Shown here in pieces: positions 38,401 through 46,619 of a stretch of DNA of 64,000 nt (position 1 is its first letter; the number at the start of each line of letters is the position of its first letter). Source of the DNA: Achromobacter anxifer. GTDB lineage: Bacteria > Pseudomonadota > Gammaproteobacteria > Burkholderiales > Burkholderiaceae_B. The notes beneath the pieces are model-generated. The model did no database searches and was not told the DNA's origin. It saw only the letters and a program-made list of their open reading frames with translations. A program made the translations under genes and the position numbers. The stretch spans positions 310,001 to 374,000 of the forward strand of contig NZ_CAHLAR010000003.1 in the NCBI RefSeq assembly GCF_903652925.1. Direction: 5' to 3'.

Positions 38401-38593
38401 GGCGCTGGCCACCGGCGCGGCCTCGGGCGCCCAGGCCGCGATCGGCACGGGCGTGCTGGGCGGCATCATCACCGCGACGGTGCTGGCCATCTTCCTGGTG
38501 CCGCTGTTCTTTCTCATCGTGGGCCGCGTGCTGGGCACGCGCGTCCGCCCCTCGCGTCCGCAAGGCCGCGAAACGCTGGAGACCTCGCCATGA
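35456..38593 (+). CDS. axyY: RND multidrug efflux pump (HAE-1), AxyY-like
   Basis: This 1045-residue inner-membrane transporter starts [23 protein letters not shown]. The proton relay aspartates lie in [23 protein letters not shown] (TM4), and the TM10 lysine region is [16 protein letters not shown]. The repeated porter domains include [31 protein letters not shown]. By gene order and adaptor type it belongs with MexY/AmrB, which export aminoglycosides and other drugs. The name AxyY is from remembered Achromobacter systems and is not proven. It overlaps the channel gene by 4 nt. Confidence 0.85.
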   Translation: [1045 protein letters not shown]

Positions 38594-39987
38594 AGGCTAT
38601 GGCAATGACCCTGCTTGCGCTGGCCCTGGCCGGCTGCTCGCTGGCCCCCAAGTACGAACGCCCGGCCGCGCCGGTCCCGCAGGCCTATGACACGCCTGCC
38701 GCCGAAGGCCTGGCGGCCATGCCGCAGGATTGGCGCGGCTACTTCAACGACCCGGCGCTGCAAGCCTGGATCGAAGCCGCGCTGAAGAACAACCGCAACC
38801 TGCGGGTGGCGGCGCTCCGCATCCAGGAAGCGCGCGCGCTCTATGGCGTGCAACAGGCCGACCGCCTGCCGTCCATCGACGGCGTGGGCGAGTACAGCCG
38901 CGGCCGCGGCGCCGAACCCGGCCAGCCGCGCATGCCCGTGGCGGACCGCTACCGCGCCGCCGTCGGCATTTCCGCGTTCGAGCTGGATTTCTTCGGCCGC
39001 GTGAAAAGCCTGAGCGACGCCGCCTTGTCGCGCTACCTGGCCAGCGAGGAGGCGCACCGCGCCGCCACGCTGTCGCTGGTCTCGGAAACGGCGACGGCCT
39101 ATTTCAACCAGCGCTCGCTGGCCGAGCAGTTGCGCCTGACCGAGAGCACCCTGGCGGTGCGCGAGGCCTCGCTCAAACTCACGCAGCGCCGCTATGACGC
39201 TGGATTGGAAACGGCCGTGGGACTGCGCACCGCGCAGATGCTGGTGGAGTCGTCGCGCGCCACGCACGCCGAGCTGAGCCGCGAGTACCGCCAGGCCGTG
39301 CATACGCTGGGCCTGCTGGCGGGCGACTTTTCCCTGCCGCCCGACGCCGACGCCGTCACGCTGGAAAGCCAAAGCCTGACGCCGCTGGCGGCCGGCCTGC
39401 CGTCCACGCTGCTGGTCCGGCGCCCGGACCTGCGCCAAGCCGAAGACACGCTGCGCGCCGCCAACGCCGACATCGGCGCGGCGCGCGCGGCGTTCTTTCC
39501 GTCGGTGCAGCTGACGACGGACATCGGCACCACCGCCGGCAGCTTCTCGGACCTGTTCGGTTCAGGCACGGGCACCTGGAGCTTCGTGCCCAAGCTGACG
39601 CTGCCCATCTTCAACGCCGGGCGCAACAGCGCCAACCTGTCGCTGGCCGAAACGCGCAAGGACATCGCGGTGGCGCAGTACGAAGGCAGCATCCAGCAAG
39701 CCTTCCGCGAAGTGGCCGACGCCCTGTCCGCGCGCGACACGCTGCGCGCCCAGATCGACGCCCAGCGCAAGGTCCGCGACGCCGACCGCGACCGCCAGCG
39801 CCTGACCGAAAGACGCTACGAACGCGGCGTGGCCAGCTACCTGGAAATGCTGGAAGCGCAGCGCAGCCTGTTCGAATCCGAGCAGGAGTTCATCCGGCTG
39901 CAACAGCGCCGGCTGGTCAATGCGGTGGAGTTGTACAAGGCCTTGGGAGGCTGGGAACAGGCGGACCCGCCGGGCATTTCCGGTTGA
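38590..39987 (+). CDS. oprZ: Outer-membrane efflux channel lipoprotein, OprZ-like
   Basis: This 465-residue NodT/OprM-type channel has lipobox LAGC (Cys16) and the usual N-terminus SLAPKYERPAAPVP. Two repeated outer-membrane efflux domains are visible, with VGISAFELDFFGRVKSL and LVRRPDLRQAEDTLRAANADIGAARAAFFPSVQL as landmarks. It completes the tripartite system. Its start overlaps the pump stop by 4 nt (ATGA). A hairpin with a short T-run follows. Confidence 0.87.
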   Translation: MKAMAMTLLALALAGCSLAPKYERPAAPVPQAYDTPAAEGLAAMPQDWRGYFNDPALQAWIEAALKNNRNLRVAALRIQEARALYGVQQADRLPSIDGVGEYSRGRGAEPGQPRMPVADRYRAAVGISAFELDFFGRVKSLSDAALSRYLASEEAHRAATLSLVSETATAYFNQRSLAEQLRLTESTLAVREASLKLTQRRYDAGLETAVGLRTAQMLVESSRATHAELSREYRQAVHTLGLLAGDFSLPPDADAVTLESQSLTPLAAGLPSTLLVRRPDLRQAEDTLRAANADIGAARAAFFPSVQLTTDIGTTAGSFSDLFGSGTGTWSFVPKLTLPIFNAGRNSANLSLAETRKDIAVAQYEGSIQQAFREVADALSARDTLRAQIDAQRKVRDADRDRQRLTERRYERGVASYLEMLEAQRSLFESEQEFIRLQQRRLVNAVELYKALGGWEQADPPGISG

Positions 39988-40012
39988 TGCGCTGGCGGGC
40001 TACGCGCGCCGC

Positions 40013-40038
40013 AGGCCGGAATTCCTGTTCCGGCCTTT
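40013..40038 (+). terminator. Terminator-like hairpin after the first efflux operon
   Basis: Perfect 9-bp arms AGGCCGGAA (40013-40021) and TTCCGGCCT (40028-40036) enclose TTCCTG, followed by a short T-run. It lies between the convergent channel and SufR-like genes. Confidence 0.7.
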
Positions 40039-40059
40039 CGACGCGGCCCCATCCCGCCG

Positions 40060-40713
40060 TCAGCTTTTCTCGATGCGATAGGCGCAGCGGCGCGCGCCCG
40101 CAAGGATATGCTCTTCGCGCCGCACCTGGACCTCGTCGCCCAGCACCTTGTGGAAGAGTTCCAGCTCGCTGCGGCAAAAGCCCATACAGGCTTTGGCCGC
40201 GGAGCAGATCGGGCAATGGTTCTCGATGAAGAGATAGTCCTTGCCGTCCTTGCGCAGCTCGGCCATGTAGCCTTCCGCGGACCGCACTTCCACCAGCCGC
40301 TCCAGCCTTTCCTTGAGGCTGCGGGCGCCTTGCATGGCCTGGCGGTAGCCGTTCAGCATGGCCGTCTCGCGCGCCTGGATCAGCTTTTCGACGCCATCCT
40401 CGCCGAACACCTGGCGGATGGCGCCTATCATCTGCACCGTCATTTCGGCATGCGTGTCCGGAAAGCGCCCATGCCCCGCTTCCGTCAGGAACCAGATCTG
40501 CGTAGGCCGGCCCCGGCCCGCGCTCTGGCTTTCCGAATCTACCAATCCCTCGGCATGCAGGCGGGCCATCTGCTGGCGCACGGCCTCGGCCGTCACGTCC
40601 ATGGCCTTGGCGATGACCGCGACCGATTGCGGGCCGCGCGTCTTCAGGGTCATGAGCACGCGGTCCGCCGGTTGATGCTGCCAGGCGACGGGATGGGACG
40701 GGCTGTCGGACAT
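40060..40713 (-). CDS. SufR-like HTH regulator with C-terminal cysteine cluster
   Basis: This 217-residue protein has a winged-helix domain: DRVLMTLKTRGPQSVAVIAKAMDVTAEAVRQQMARLHAEGLVD, then SAGRGRPTQIWFLTEAGH. The C-terminal half carries ENHCPICSAAKACMGFC and, farther on, GARRCAYRIE: five cysteines in a layout like the Fe-S repressor SufR of cyanobacteria. It may therefore sense iron-sulfur status or oxidants. It lies 53 bp after the MexHI-OpmD-like operon on the same strand. A palindrome, ATAGGTGCCTAT, sits upstream of its start. Confidence 0.82.
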   Translation of the reverse strand: MSDSPSHPVAWQHQPADRVLMTLKTRGPQSVAVIAKAMDVTAEAVRQQMARLHAEGLVDSESQSAGRGRPTQIWFLTEAGHGRFPDTHAEMTVQMIGAIRQVFGEDGVEKLIQARETAMLNGYRQAMQGARSLKERLERLVEVRSAEGYMAELRKDGKDYLFIENHCPICSAAKACMGFCRSELELFHKVLGDEVQVRREEHILAGARRCAYRIEKS

Positions 40714-40730
40714 GGATGTGGGGTCTCCGG

Positions 40731-40742
40731 ATAGGTGCCTAT
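40731..40742. promoter_or_regulatory. Palindrome upstream of the SufR-like gene
   Basis: ATAGGTGCCTAT has 5-bp arms around TG and lies 18-29 nt before the start codon. It is a candidate autoregulatory operator; nothing in the sequence proves binding. Confidence 0.35.
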
Positions 40743-40766
40743 GGTGCCACGAACCGCGCCTGGCGG

Positions 40767-42209
40767 TCAGCCGGCGGCCGCTTGCGGCGCCGCCTCGGGC
40801 GCTTCCCAGCCGCCGCCCAGCGCCTTGTACAGCGCGATCAGGCGGGTATAGGACTCGGTCTCGGCGACGGCCACGGCGTCCTGGGCGCGCAAAAGCGTAC
40901 GCTGCGCGTCCAGCACCGTCAAATACGGCGCGCTGCCTTCGCGGTAGCGCAGCTGCGCCAGCTCCGCCGCCCTGCCGCTATGCACGGCGGCCTGCGCCAG
41001 GCTGCCCAACCGCTGCTGCGTCTGACCGTATTCCGTCAGCGCCGACTCCAGCTCCTCGACCGCGCGCAGCACGGTCTGCTCGTAGCTGGCGACGGCGCCA
41101 TCGGAGCGCGCCACCGCGCCGCGCTTGCGCGCCAGTGCCGTCGGCAGGTGGAAGGCGGGCCAATTGGCATTGGCCGCGACGCTGAAGGCGCGGCTGGCCG
41201 ACGAACCGAAATCCGCGCCGCGCAAGGCGACGAAGCCCAGGAAGCCGCCCAGGTCTATGCGCGGGTACAGCTCGGCGGTCGCCACCCCCACGTCGGCGTT
41301 GGCGGCGGCCATGTTGCGTTCGGCCGCCAGCACGTCGGGGCGGCGCGACAGCAAGGCGCTCACGTCGCCGATCGGCAGACGGGTGTCCAGCGGCGGCAGC
41401 ACCCTGTCCCCGTCCAGTTCGCCCAGCTCCACCGGCCGCAGGCCCGCCAGCACCGCGATCCGGTACTGCGCCAGCCGCCGGGCGGCGATCTGCACCGGCA
41501 CGCTGGCCTGCACGGTCTCCAGCTCGGCGCGCGCGCTGGCCAGATCGCCCTCGTCACCGCGGCCGGCCGTCACCATGGCCTGGATCACGCGCAGGCTGTC
41601 GCGCTGGCTGTCCAGGTTGGCGCGCGCCACCGCCAGGCGCTGCTCCGCGCCGCGCAGTTCGAAATAGTTGCGCGCCACTTCTGCGGCCACCACGATGCGG
41701 GTCTGGGCCAGGTCGGCGGCCTGCGCTTCGCTGCGCGCGGCCGCGCCTTCCGCCGCCCGGCGCAGCCGGCCGAACAGGTCCAGCTCCCAGGTGGCGTCGA
41801 AGCCCGCCCGGTAGCTCTGCGCCAGGTTGCGCTGGCCGGCGCCGGCGTTGGCCTGGGACAGACTGCGCTCATAGCCTCCGCCCAAAGTGACCGCCGGCAG
41901 CTGGTCCAGCTGCTTCTCGTCCAGCGCCGCGCGCGATTCGGCCAGCCGCGCCTGCGCGATGCGTATGTCCAGATTGCGGGCCAGCGCCAGTTCGATCAGG
42001 CGGTCCAGCTGCGGGTCCTGCAATTGCTTCCACCAGTCGCGCTGCAGCCGGTCGGCGGAGAAGCGGGCCTGCTCGGGGCTGGCCAGCGTCACCGGCGCGG
42101 ATTGGGGCTTGTGGTAGTCGGGGCCGACGGCGCAGCCCGCGGCGGCCAGCGCCGCCAGCAGTACCACGGCGCCGCGGCGCAGACGTTGGGATAGTTGGGA
42201 ATTCTTCAT
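40767..42209 (-). CDS. Outer-membrane efflux channel lipoprotein, OpmD-like position
   Basis: This 480-residue NodT-family channel has lipobox AAAGC (Cys26) followed by AVGPDYHKPQ. The two efflux repeats are present (FDATWELDLFGRLRRA and LLSRRPDVLAAERNMAAANADVGVATAELYPRI). It is the third gene of an adaptor-pump-channel operon, 15 bp after the pump. The last 12 residues are Ala, Gln and Pro rich. Confidence 0.9.
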   Translation of the reverse strand: MKNSQLSQRLRRGAVVLLAALAAAGCAVGPDYHKPQSAPVTLASPEQARFSADRLQRDWWKQLQDPQLDRLIELALARNLDIRIAQARLAESRAALDEKQLDQLPAVTLGGGYERSLSQANAGAGQRNLAQSYRAGFDATWELDLFGRLRRAAEGAAARSEAQAADLAQTRIVVAAEVARNYFELRGAEQRLAVARANLDSQRDSLRVIQAMVTAGRGDEGDLASARAELETVQASVPVQIAARRLAQYRIAVLAGLRPVELGELDGDRVLPPLDTRLPIGDVSALLSRRPDVLAAERNMAAANADVGVATAELYPRIDLGGFLGFVALRGADFGSSASRAFSVAANANWPAFHLPTALARKRGAVARSDGAVASYEQTVLRAVEELESALTEYGQTQQRLGSLAQAAVHSGRAAELAQLRYREGSAPYLTVLDAQRTLLRAQDAVAVAETESYTRLIALYKALGGGWEAPEAAPQAAAG

Positions 42210-42224
42210 GATCGTTTCCTTCGG

Positions 42225-45200
42225 CTAGGCGGCGGCGCCCGGCACGGCGGCGTCCTCTGCCTGGGCCAGCGCCAACTCCTTGGCGCGTGGCGTGTCGTGC
42301 GCCGCGCGGTGGTCGCGGGCGAACACGGTGTAGACGGTGGGCAGCACGAACAGCGTGAACAGCGTGCCGACCAGCAGCCCCACCACAATGACGAGGCCCA
42401 GGCTGTAGCGGCTGTGCGCGCCCGCGCCGCTGGCGAACAGCAACGGGATCAGGCCCATGACCATGGCGGCGGTCGTCATCAGGATGGGGCGCAGGCGGAT
42501 GCGGGCGGCCTGCTCCATCGCGGCGCGCCGGTCCAGCCCGTGGCTGACCTGCATCTCGTTGGCGAACTCCACCATCAGGATGCCGTGCTTGCTGATCAGG
42601 CCGATCAGCGTCACCAGCCCGATCTGGGTATAGATGTTGACGGTCGCCATGCCCAGCGCCAGCGGGATCAGCGCGCCGCAGATCGACATGGGCACGCTCA
42701 CCAGGATGATGAAGGGATCGCGCAGGCTCTCGTACTGCGCGGCCAGCACCAGGTAGATCACGATGATGGCGAAGATGAAGGTGATCATCAGCGCCGAGCC
42801 TTCCTGGCTGTACTGGCGCGCATCGGACTGCCAGTCGTAGCTGAAGCCGGCGGGCAGGAACCTGGCCTGTTTGGTCAGAAACTGCACCGCGTCGCCCATG
42901 GTGACGCCCGGCATGGGGATGGCCTGGAAGGTGGCGGCGTTGAGCTGGTTGAACTGGGTCAGCTTGTTCGGCTCCACGCCCATGGACACCGTCACGATGT
43001 TCGACAGAGGCACCTGCTCGCCGCTGGCGCTCTTGACGTAGTAGCGCGCCAGCGATTCGGGCGAGATGCGCTGTTGGCGCAGGCTTTGCGGAATCACGTC
43101 ATAGGAGCGCCCGTCCATGCCGAAGCGGTTGACGTAGTTTTCGCCCACCAGCACCGCCAGGGTGTCGCCGATGGCCTTCATGGTGACGCCCAGGCTGTTG
43201 GCCTTGGCGCGGTCCACCTTCAGCTGCACCACCGGGTTGTTGTAGTCCAGGTCGCTGTCGACCACCATGAACAGCCCGCTTTCGCGCGCCGCCTTCTTCA
43301 AGCCTTCCATGGCCTCGTAGACCACGGGGTAGTCCGACGCGCTCATGATGACCATCTGCACCGGCAGCCCGCCGGTGGAACCCGGCAGGGACGGCAGCTG
43401 GAAGGCGAAGATGTTGCTGCCTTCGACCTGGTTCACCATGGATTGCATGTCGGCCTGGATCTGGTCGGCCGAACGCTGGCGCTTTTCCCAGGGCACGAAG
43501 TCCACGCCGCCGATGCTGTTGGACACGCCGTCGGAGCCGTTGATCAGCCAGCGCCCCTGCTGCTCGGGCAGGGTCTTCATCACGTCGTCCCACTTGCGGC
43601 CGAACTTCTCCACATAGTCGATATTGGCGTGCTGCGGCGACTTGATCGCGGTCAGCACGGTGGACTGGTCTTCCACCGGCGCCAGTTCGCGCTGCGCGGC
43701 GTTGTACAGGAACGGCACGCTGGCCAGCACCGCCACGGCGAGCAGGCCGGTGACCCAGCGGTGATGCAGCGAAACATCCAGCAAGCGGCCATAGGCATCG
43801 CCCAGACGTCCGAAGAAATGCTCGGCGCGGCGCGCCATCCAGCCTTCGGAGACGCGGCTGTTCAGCAGGAAGGAACTCATCACCGGCGACAGGGTCAGCG
43901 CGATGACGCCGGACACGACCACCGCCCCGGCCAGGGTGAAGGCGAATTCCTTGAACAGCGAACCGGTAAGCCCGCCCATCAGGCCGATGGGCGCATAGAC
44001 GGCCGCCAGCGTGATCGTCATGGCGATCACCGGTCCCGCCACCTCGCGCGCGCCGATGAGGGCCGCGCGCACGGGCGATTTGCCCTCTTCGATGTGCCGG
44101 TGCACGTTTTCCACCACGACGATGGCGTCGTCCACCACCAGGCCGATGGCCAGCACCATGGCCAGCAGGGTCAGCAGGTTCACGCTGAAGCCGAACAAGG
44201 CCATGATGGCCGCGCCGCCCAGCATGGACAGCGGTATGGTCAGCACCGGAATGAGCACGGCGCGCAACGACCCCAGGCACAGGAAGATCACCGCCACCAC
44301 GATGACGATGGCTTCGATCAGCGTATGCACCACGCCGTCGATGGAGGCGCTGATGAAGCGCGCCAGCTCGAACGGCACCTGCACGCTAGTGCCCGGCGGC
44401 AGGTTCTGCTTGATGTTGGGCAGCAGCTCGTTCAGGCGCTTGACGATGACCAGCGGATTGCCCACCGGCGTGGCGTTCAGCCCGAAGTACACCGCGGGCT
44501 CGCCGTCCATCAGGCCGCTGGAATCGGTGGAAGCCGCGCCCAGTTCCACCGTGGCCACGTCGCCCAGCCGCACGATGGCGTCGCCGTCGCGCTTGACGAC
44601 CATGTCGCGGAATTCCGCCACGTTGACCAGGTCAGTGTTGACCTGGATGTTGGACACCACGTACAGGCCCTTGGCCTGCCCCGGCGCCGCCTGCACGTTA
44701 TTGTCGCGCAAGGCGTCGGCCAGCTCGCCGGCGGAGATGCCGCGCGCCGCCATCCGGTTCGGGTCCAGCCACACCCGCATGGCCAGCTTCTGTCCGCCGT
44801 ACAGTTCCACGCTGGCCACGCCGTCGATGGACGACAGCTGCGGCTGCACCACGCGCGACAGGTAGTCGGTCAGCGACGCGAGCGACAAGGTGCTGCTGGA
44901 AAAGCCGACATAGGCCACCGCGGTCGCCTCGCCGGCGGACTTGACCAGCACCGGGTCGTAGACGTCGCGCGGCAGGCGGTACTTGACCTCGTTGACCTTG
45001 GCCATCACCTCGGTCATGGCCTTGTTGGAATCGGCGTTCAGCTTCATCCGCACCGTGATCACGCTGCGGCCCTGGGTGGACGAGGACGACAGGTAGTCGA
45101 TGCCTTCCACCGTGGCCACGGACTGCGCGATGGGTTGCGTGACGAAGCCTTGCATCAGGTCGGGCGACGCGCCCGGGTACTGGGTGGTGATGGTGATGGT

Positions 45201-45329
45201 GGTGCTTTCGGTCAGCGGATACTGCCGCACCGGCAGGCCGCTCAGGGCCTTGATGCCCAGCAGCAGGATCAGGGTGCTGACCACCAGGGCCAGCACCGGC
45301 CGGCGCACGAAGAGATCGGTGAATTTCAT
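42225..45329 (-). CDS. RND efflux pump, MexI-like
   Basis: This 1034-residue HAE-1 pump begins [20 protein letters not shown], matching my recollection of Pseudomonas MexI closely. Shared landmarks include [40 protein letters not shown] (TM4 aspartates) and [16 protein letters not shown] (TM10 lysine). MexGHI-OpmD exports phenazine-type redox compounds, quinolone signals and some drugs; here no mexG is present. ATG 45329 is chosen since upstream codons are non-homologous. It lies 16 bp after the adaptor. Confidence 0.92.
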   Translation of the reverse strand: [1034 protein letters not shown]

Positions 45330-45345
45330 GTTCGACTCCGCGCCA

Positions 45346-46470
45346 TCACCGGGCTTGCGCCACGGTCTGTTGCGCGGCGTCCAGCGCCACGGTGTCCTCG
45401 GCGCTGACCTCCACCGCCGCCCCATTGTGCAGGCGCAGCTGGCCCGAGGTCACGACCTGGTCGCCCGCCTGCAGGCCCTCGCTCACGACGACACGGCCGC
45501 GCACGCGCTCCGCCGTCTTCACATAGGCTTGCCTGACCGTCGGCGGCGCCCCGTCCTTGGACGGATTCAGCACGTACACGGAATCGCCGTAGGCGCTATA
45601 GCTGACCGCGGTTTCCGGCACCGTAATCACGCCGGGACGCGCCGGCAGGCCGATCTGTCCATGCGCGAACATGCCGGCCGCCAGCGCGCCGTCCGGGTTG
45701 GGCAGGGTCGCCTGCACCCGCACGGTGCGCGAACCCGCGTCCACTTGCGGCTCCACCGTGGAGATCTTGCCGTCGAACACGCGCCCGGCATGGGCGTCCA
45801 CCGTCACCGACACCGGCTGTCCGGCGCGCAGCGCGCCCATGGCCTGCTCGGGCAAGGTGATGTTGGCGTACACGGCGGAGGCATCGGTCAGGGACACCAG
45901 CGCATCGCCGGCGCGGGCGAATTGCCCCAGGTTCACGCGGCGCACGCCCAGCACCCCGTCGAACGGCGCCTTGACGCGCTTCTGCTCGATCAGCGCCTGC
46001 ACCCGCTTGATGTCGCCCGCGGCCTGGTCGTAGTCGGCCTGGGCTTGGTCCAGCTGTTCACGCGTGGCCGCCTGCTGCGGCAGCAGCCGGCGGGTGCGGT
46101 CCAGCAGCGCCCGCGCATTGCGCGCCTGGGCCTGCAGCCTGGCCAGTTCGCCCTGCTCGGGCGCGTCGTTCAGCTGCACCAGCAGCTGCCCAGCCTGGAC
46201 CTGGGCGCCGGACGCGAACAGGATCCGGTCCACCCGGCCGTCCACTTCAGCCGCCACCTGCACCTGGCGCGCGGCCTCCAGCGAACCGATGCCGCCCAGG
46301 GTCACCGGGAAATCCGCCTGCCGCGCGGCGGCCACCGCGACCTTGGCCGGCGCCATGGCCCAACCGCCCTTCTGCTGGGCGCCGCCGTACTTCCAATACA
46401 GCCCGGCACCCGCCAGGACCACCGCCAGCGCCACGGCGCCCGCCGCCCACGCTCCTGAATTCGCCTTCAT
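45346..46470 (-). CDS. RND efflux adaptor, MexH-like
   Basis: This 374-residue adaptor has one N-terminal membrane anchor (AAGAVALAVVLAGAGLYW) and no lipobox. Lipoyl half-motifs (VAAEVDGRVDRILFASGAQV and VKAPFDGVLGVRRVNLGQFA) flank a short coiled coil. The start ATG 46470 gives MKANSGAWAAG. It is the first gene of the operon. Upstream an AAGAATGTTCTT palindrome at 46491-46502 is a possible operator. Confidence 0.9.
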   Translation of the reverse strand: MKANSGAWAAGAVALAVVLAGAGLYWKYGGAQQKGGWAMAPAKVAVAAARQADFPVTLGGIGSLEAARQVQVAAEVDGRVDRILFASGAQVQAGQLLVQLNDAPEQGELARLQAQARNARALLDRTRRLLPQQAATREQLDQAQADYDQAAGDIKRVQALIEQKRVKAPFDGVLGVRRVNLGQFARAGDALVSLTDASAVYANITLPEQAMGALRAGQPVSVTVDAHAGRVFDGKISTVEPQVDAGSRTVRVQATLPNPDGALAAGMFAHGQIGLPARPGVITVPETAVSYSAYGDSVYVLNPSKDGAPPTVRQAYVKTAERVRGRVVVSEGLQAGDQVVTSGQLRLHNGAAVEVSAEDTVALDAAQQTVAQAR

Positions 46471-46490
46471 GATCGACTCGCTATTTATCA

Positions 46491-46502
46491 AAGAATGTTC
46501 TT
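46491..46502. promoter_or_regulatory. Palindrome upstream of the MexH-like gene
   Basis: AAGAATGTTCTT has 5-bp arms around TG and lies about 21 bp upstream of the adaptor start codon, in an AT-rich patch. An operator role is only suggested by position. Confidence 0.3.
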
Positions 46503-46619
46503 GGATAATCCACGATATCGAGGCTTTCGTCAAAAGGGTTAATCCAATCCCTGGCATAGCGGCGGACTATGGCGGACAAGGGCTCCCGTCCTAAAATGCG
46601 GGAAGCACTTTGGAAACCT

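Noticed and set aside
35504-38563. Long antisense frames opposite the RND pump genes (also near 42195-45407 and 51615-55022)
   Set aside because: All mirror conserved pump proteins, show shadow composition, and lack ribosome binding sites.
46501-46547. TTGGAT / ATCCAA inverted repeat upstream of the MexH-like gene
   Set aside because: The 35-nt spacing is too long and the arms too short to stand out from chance.
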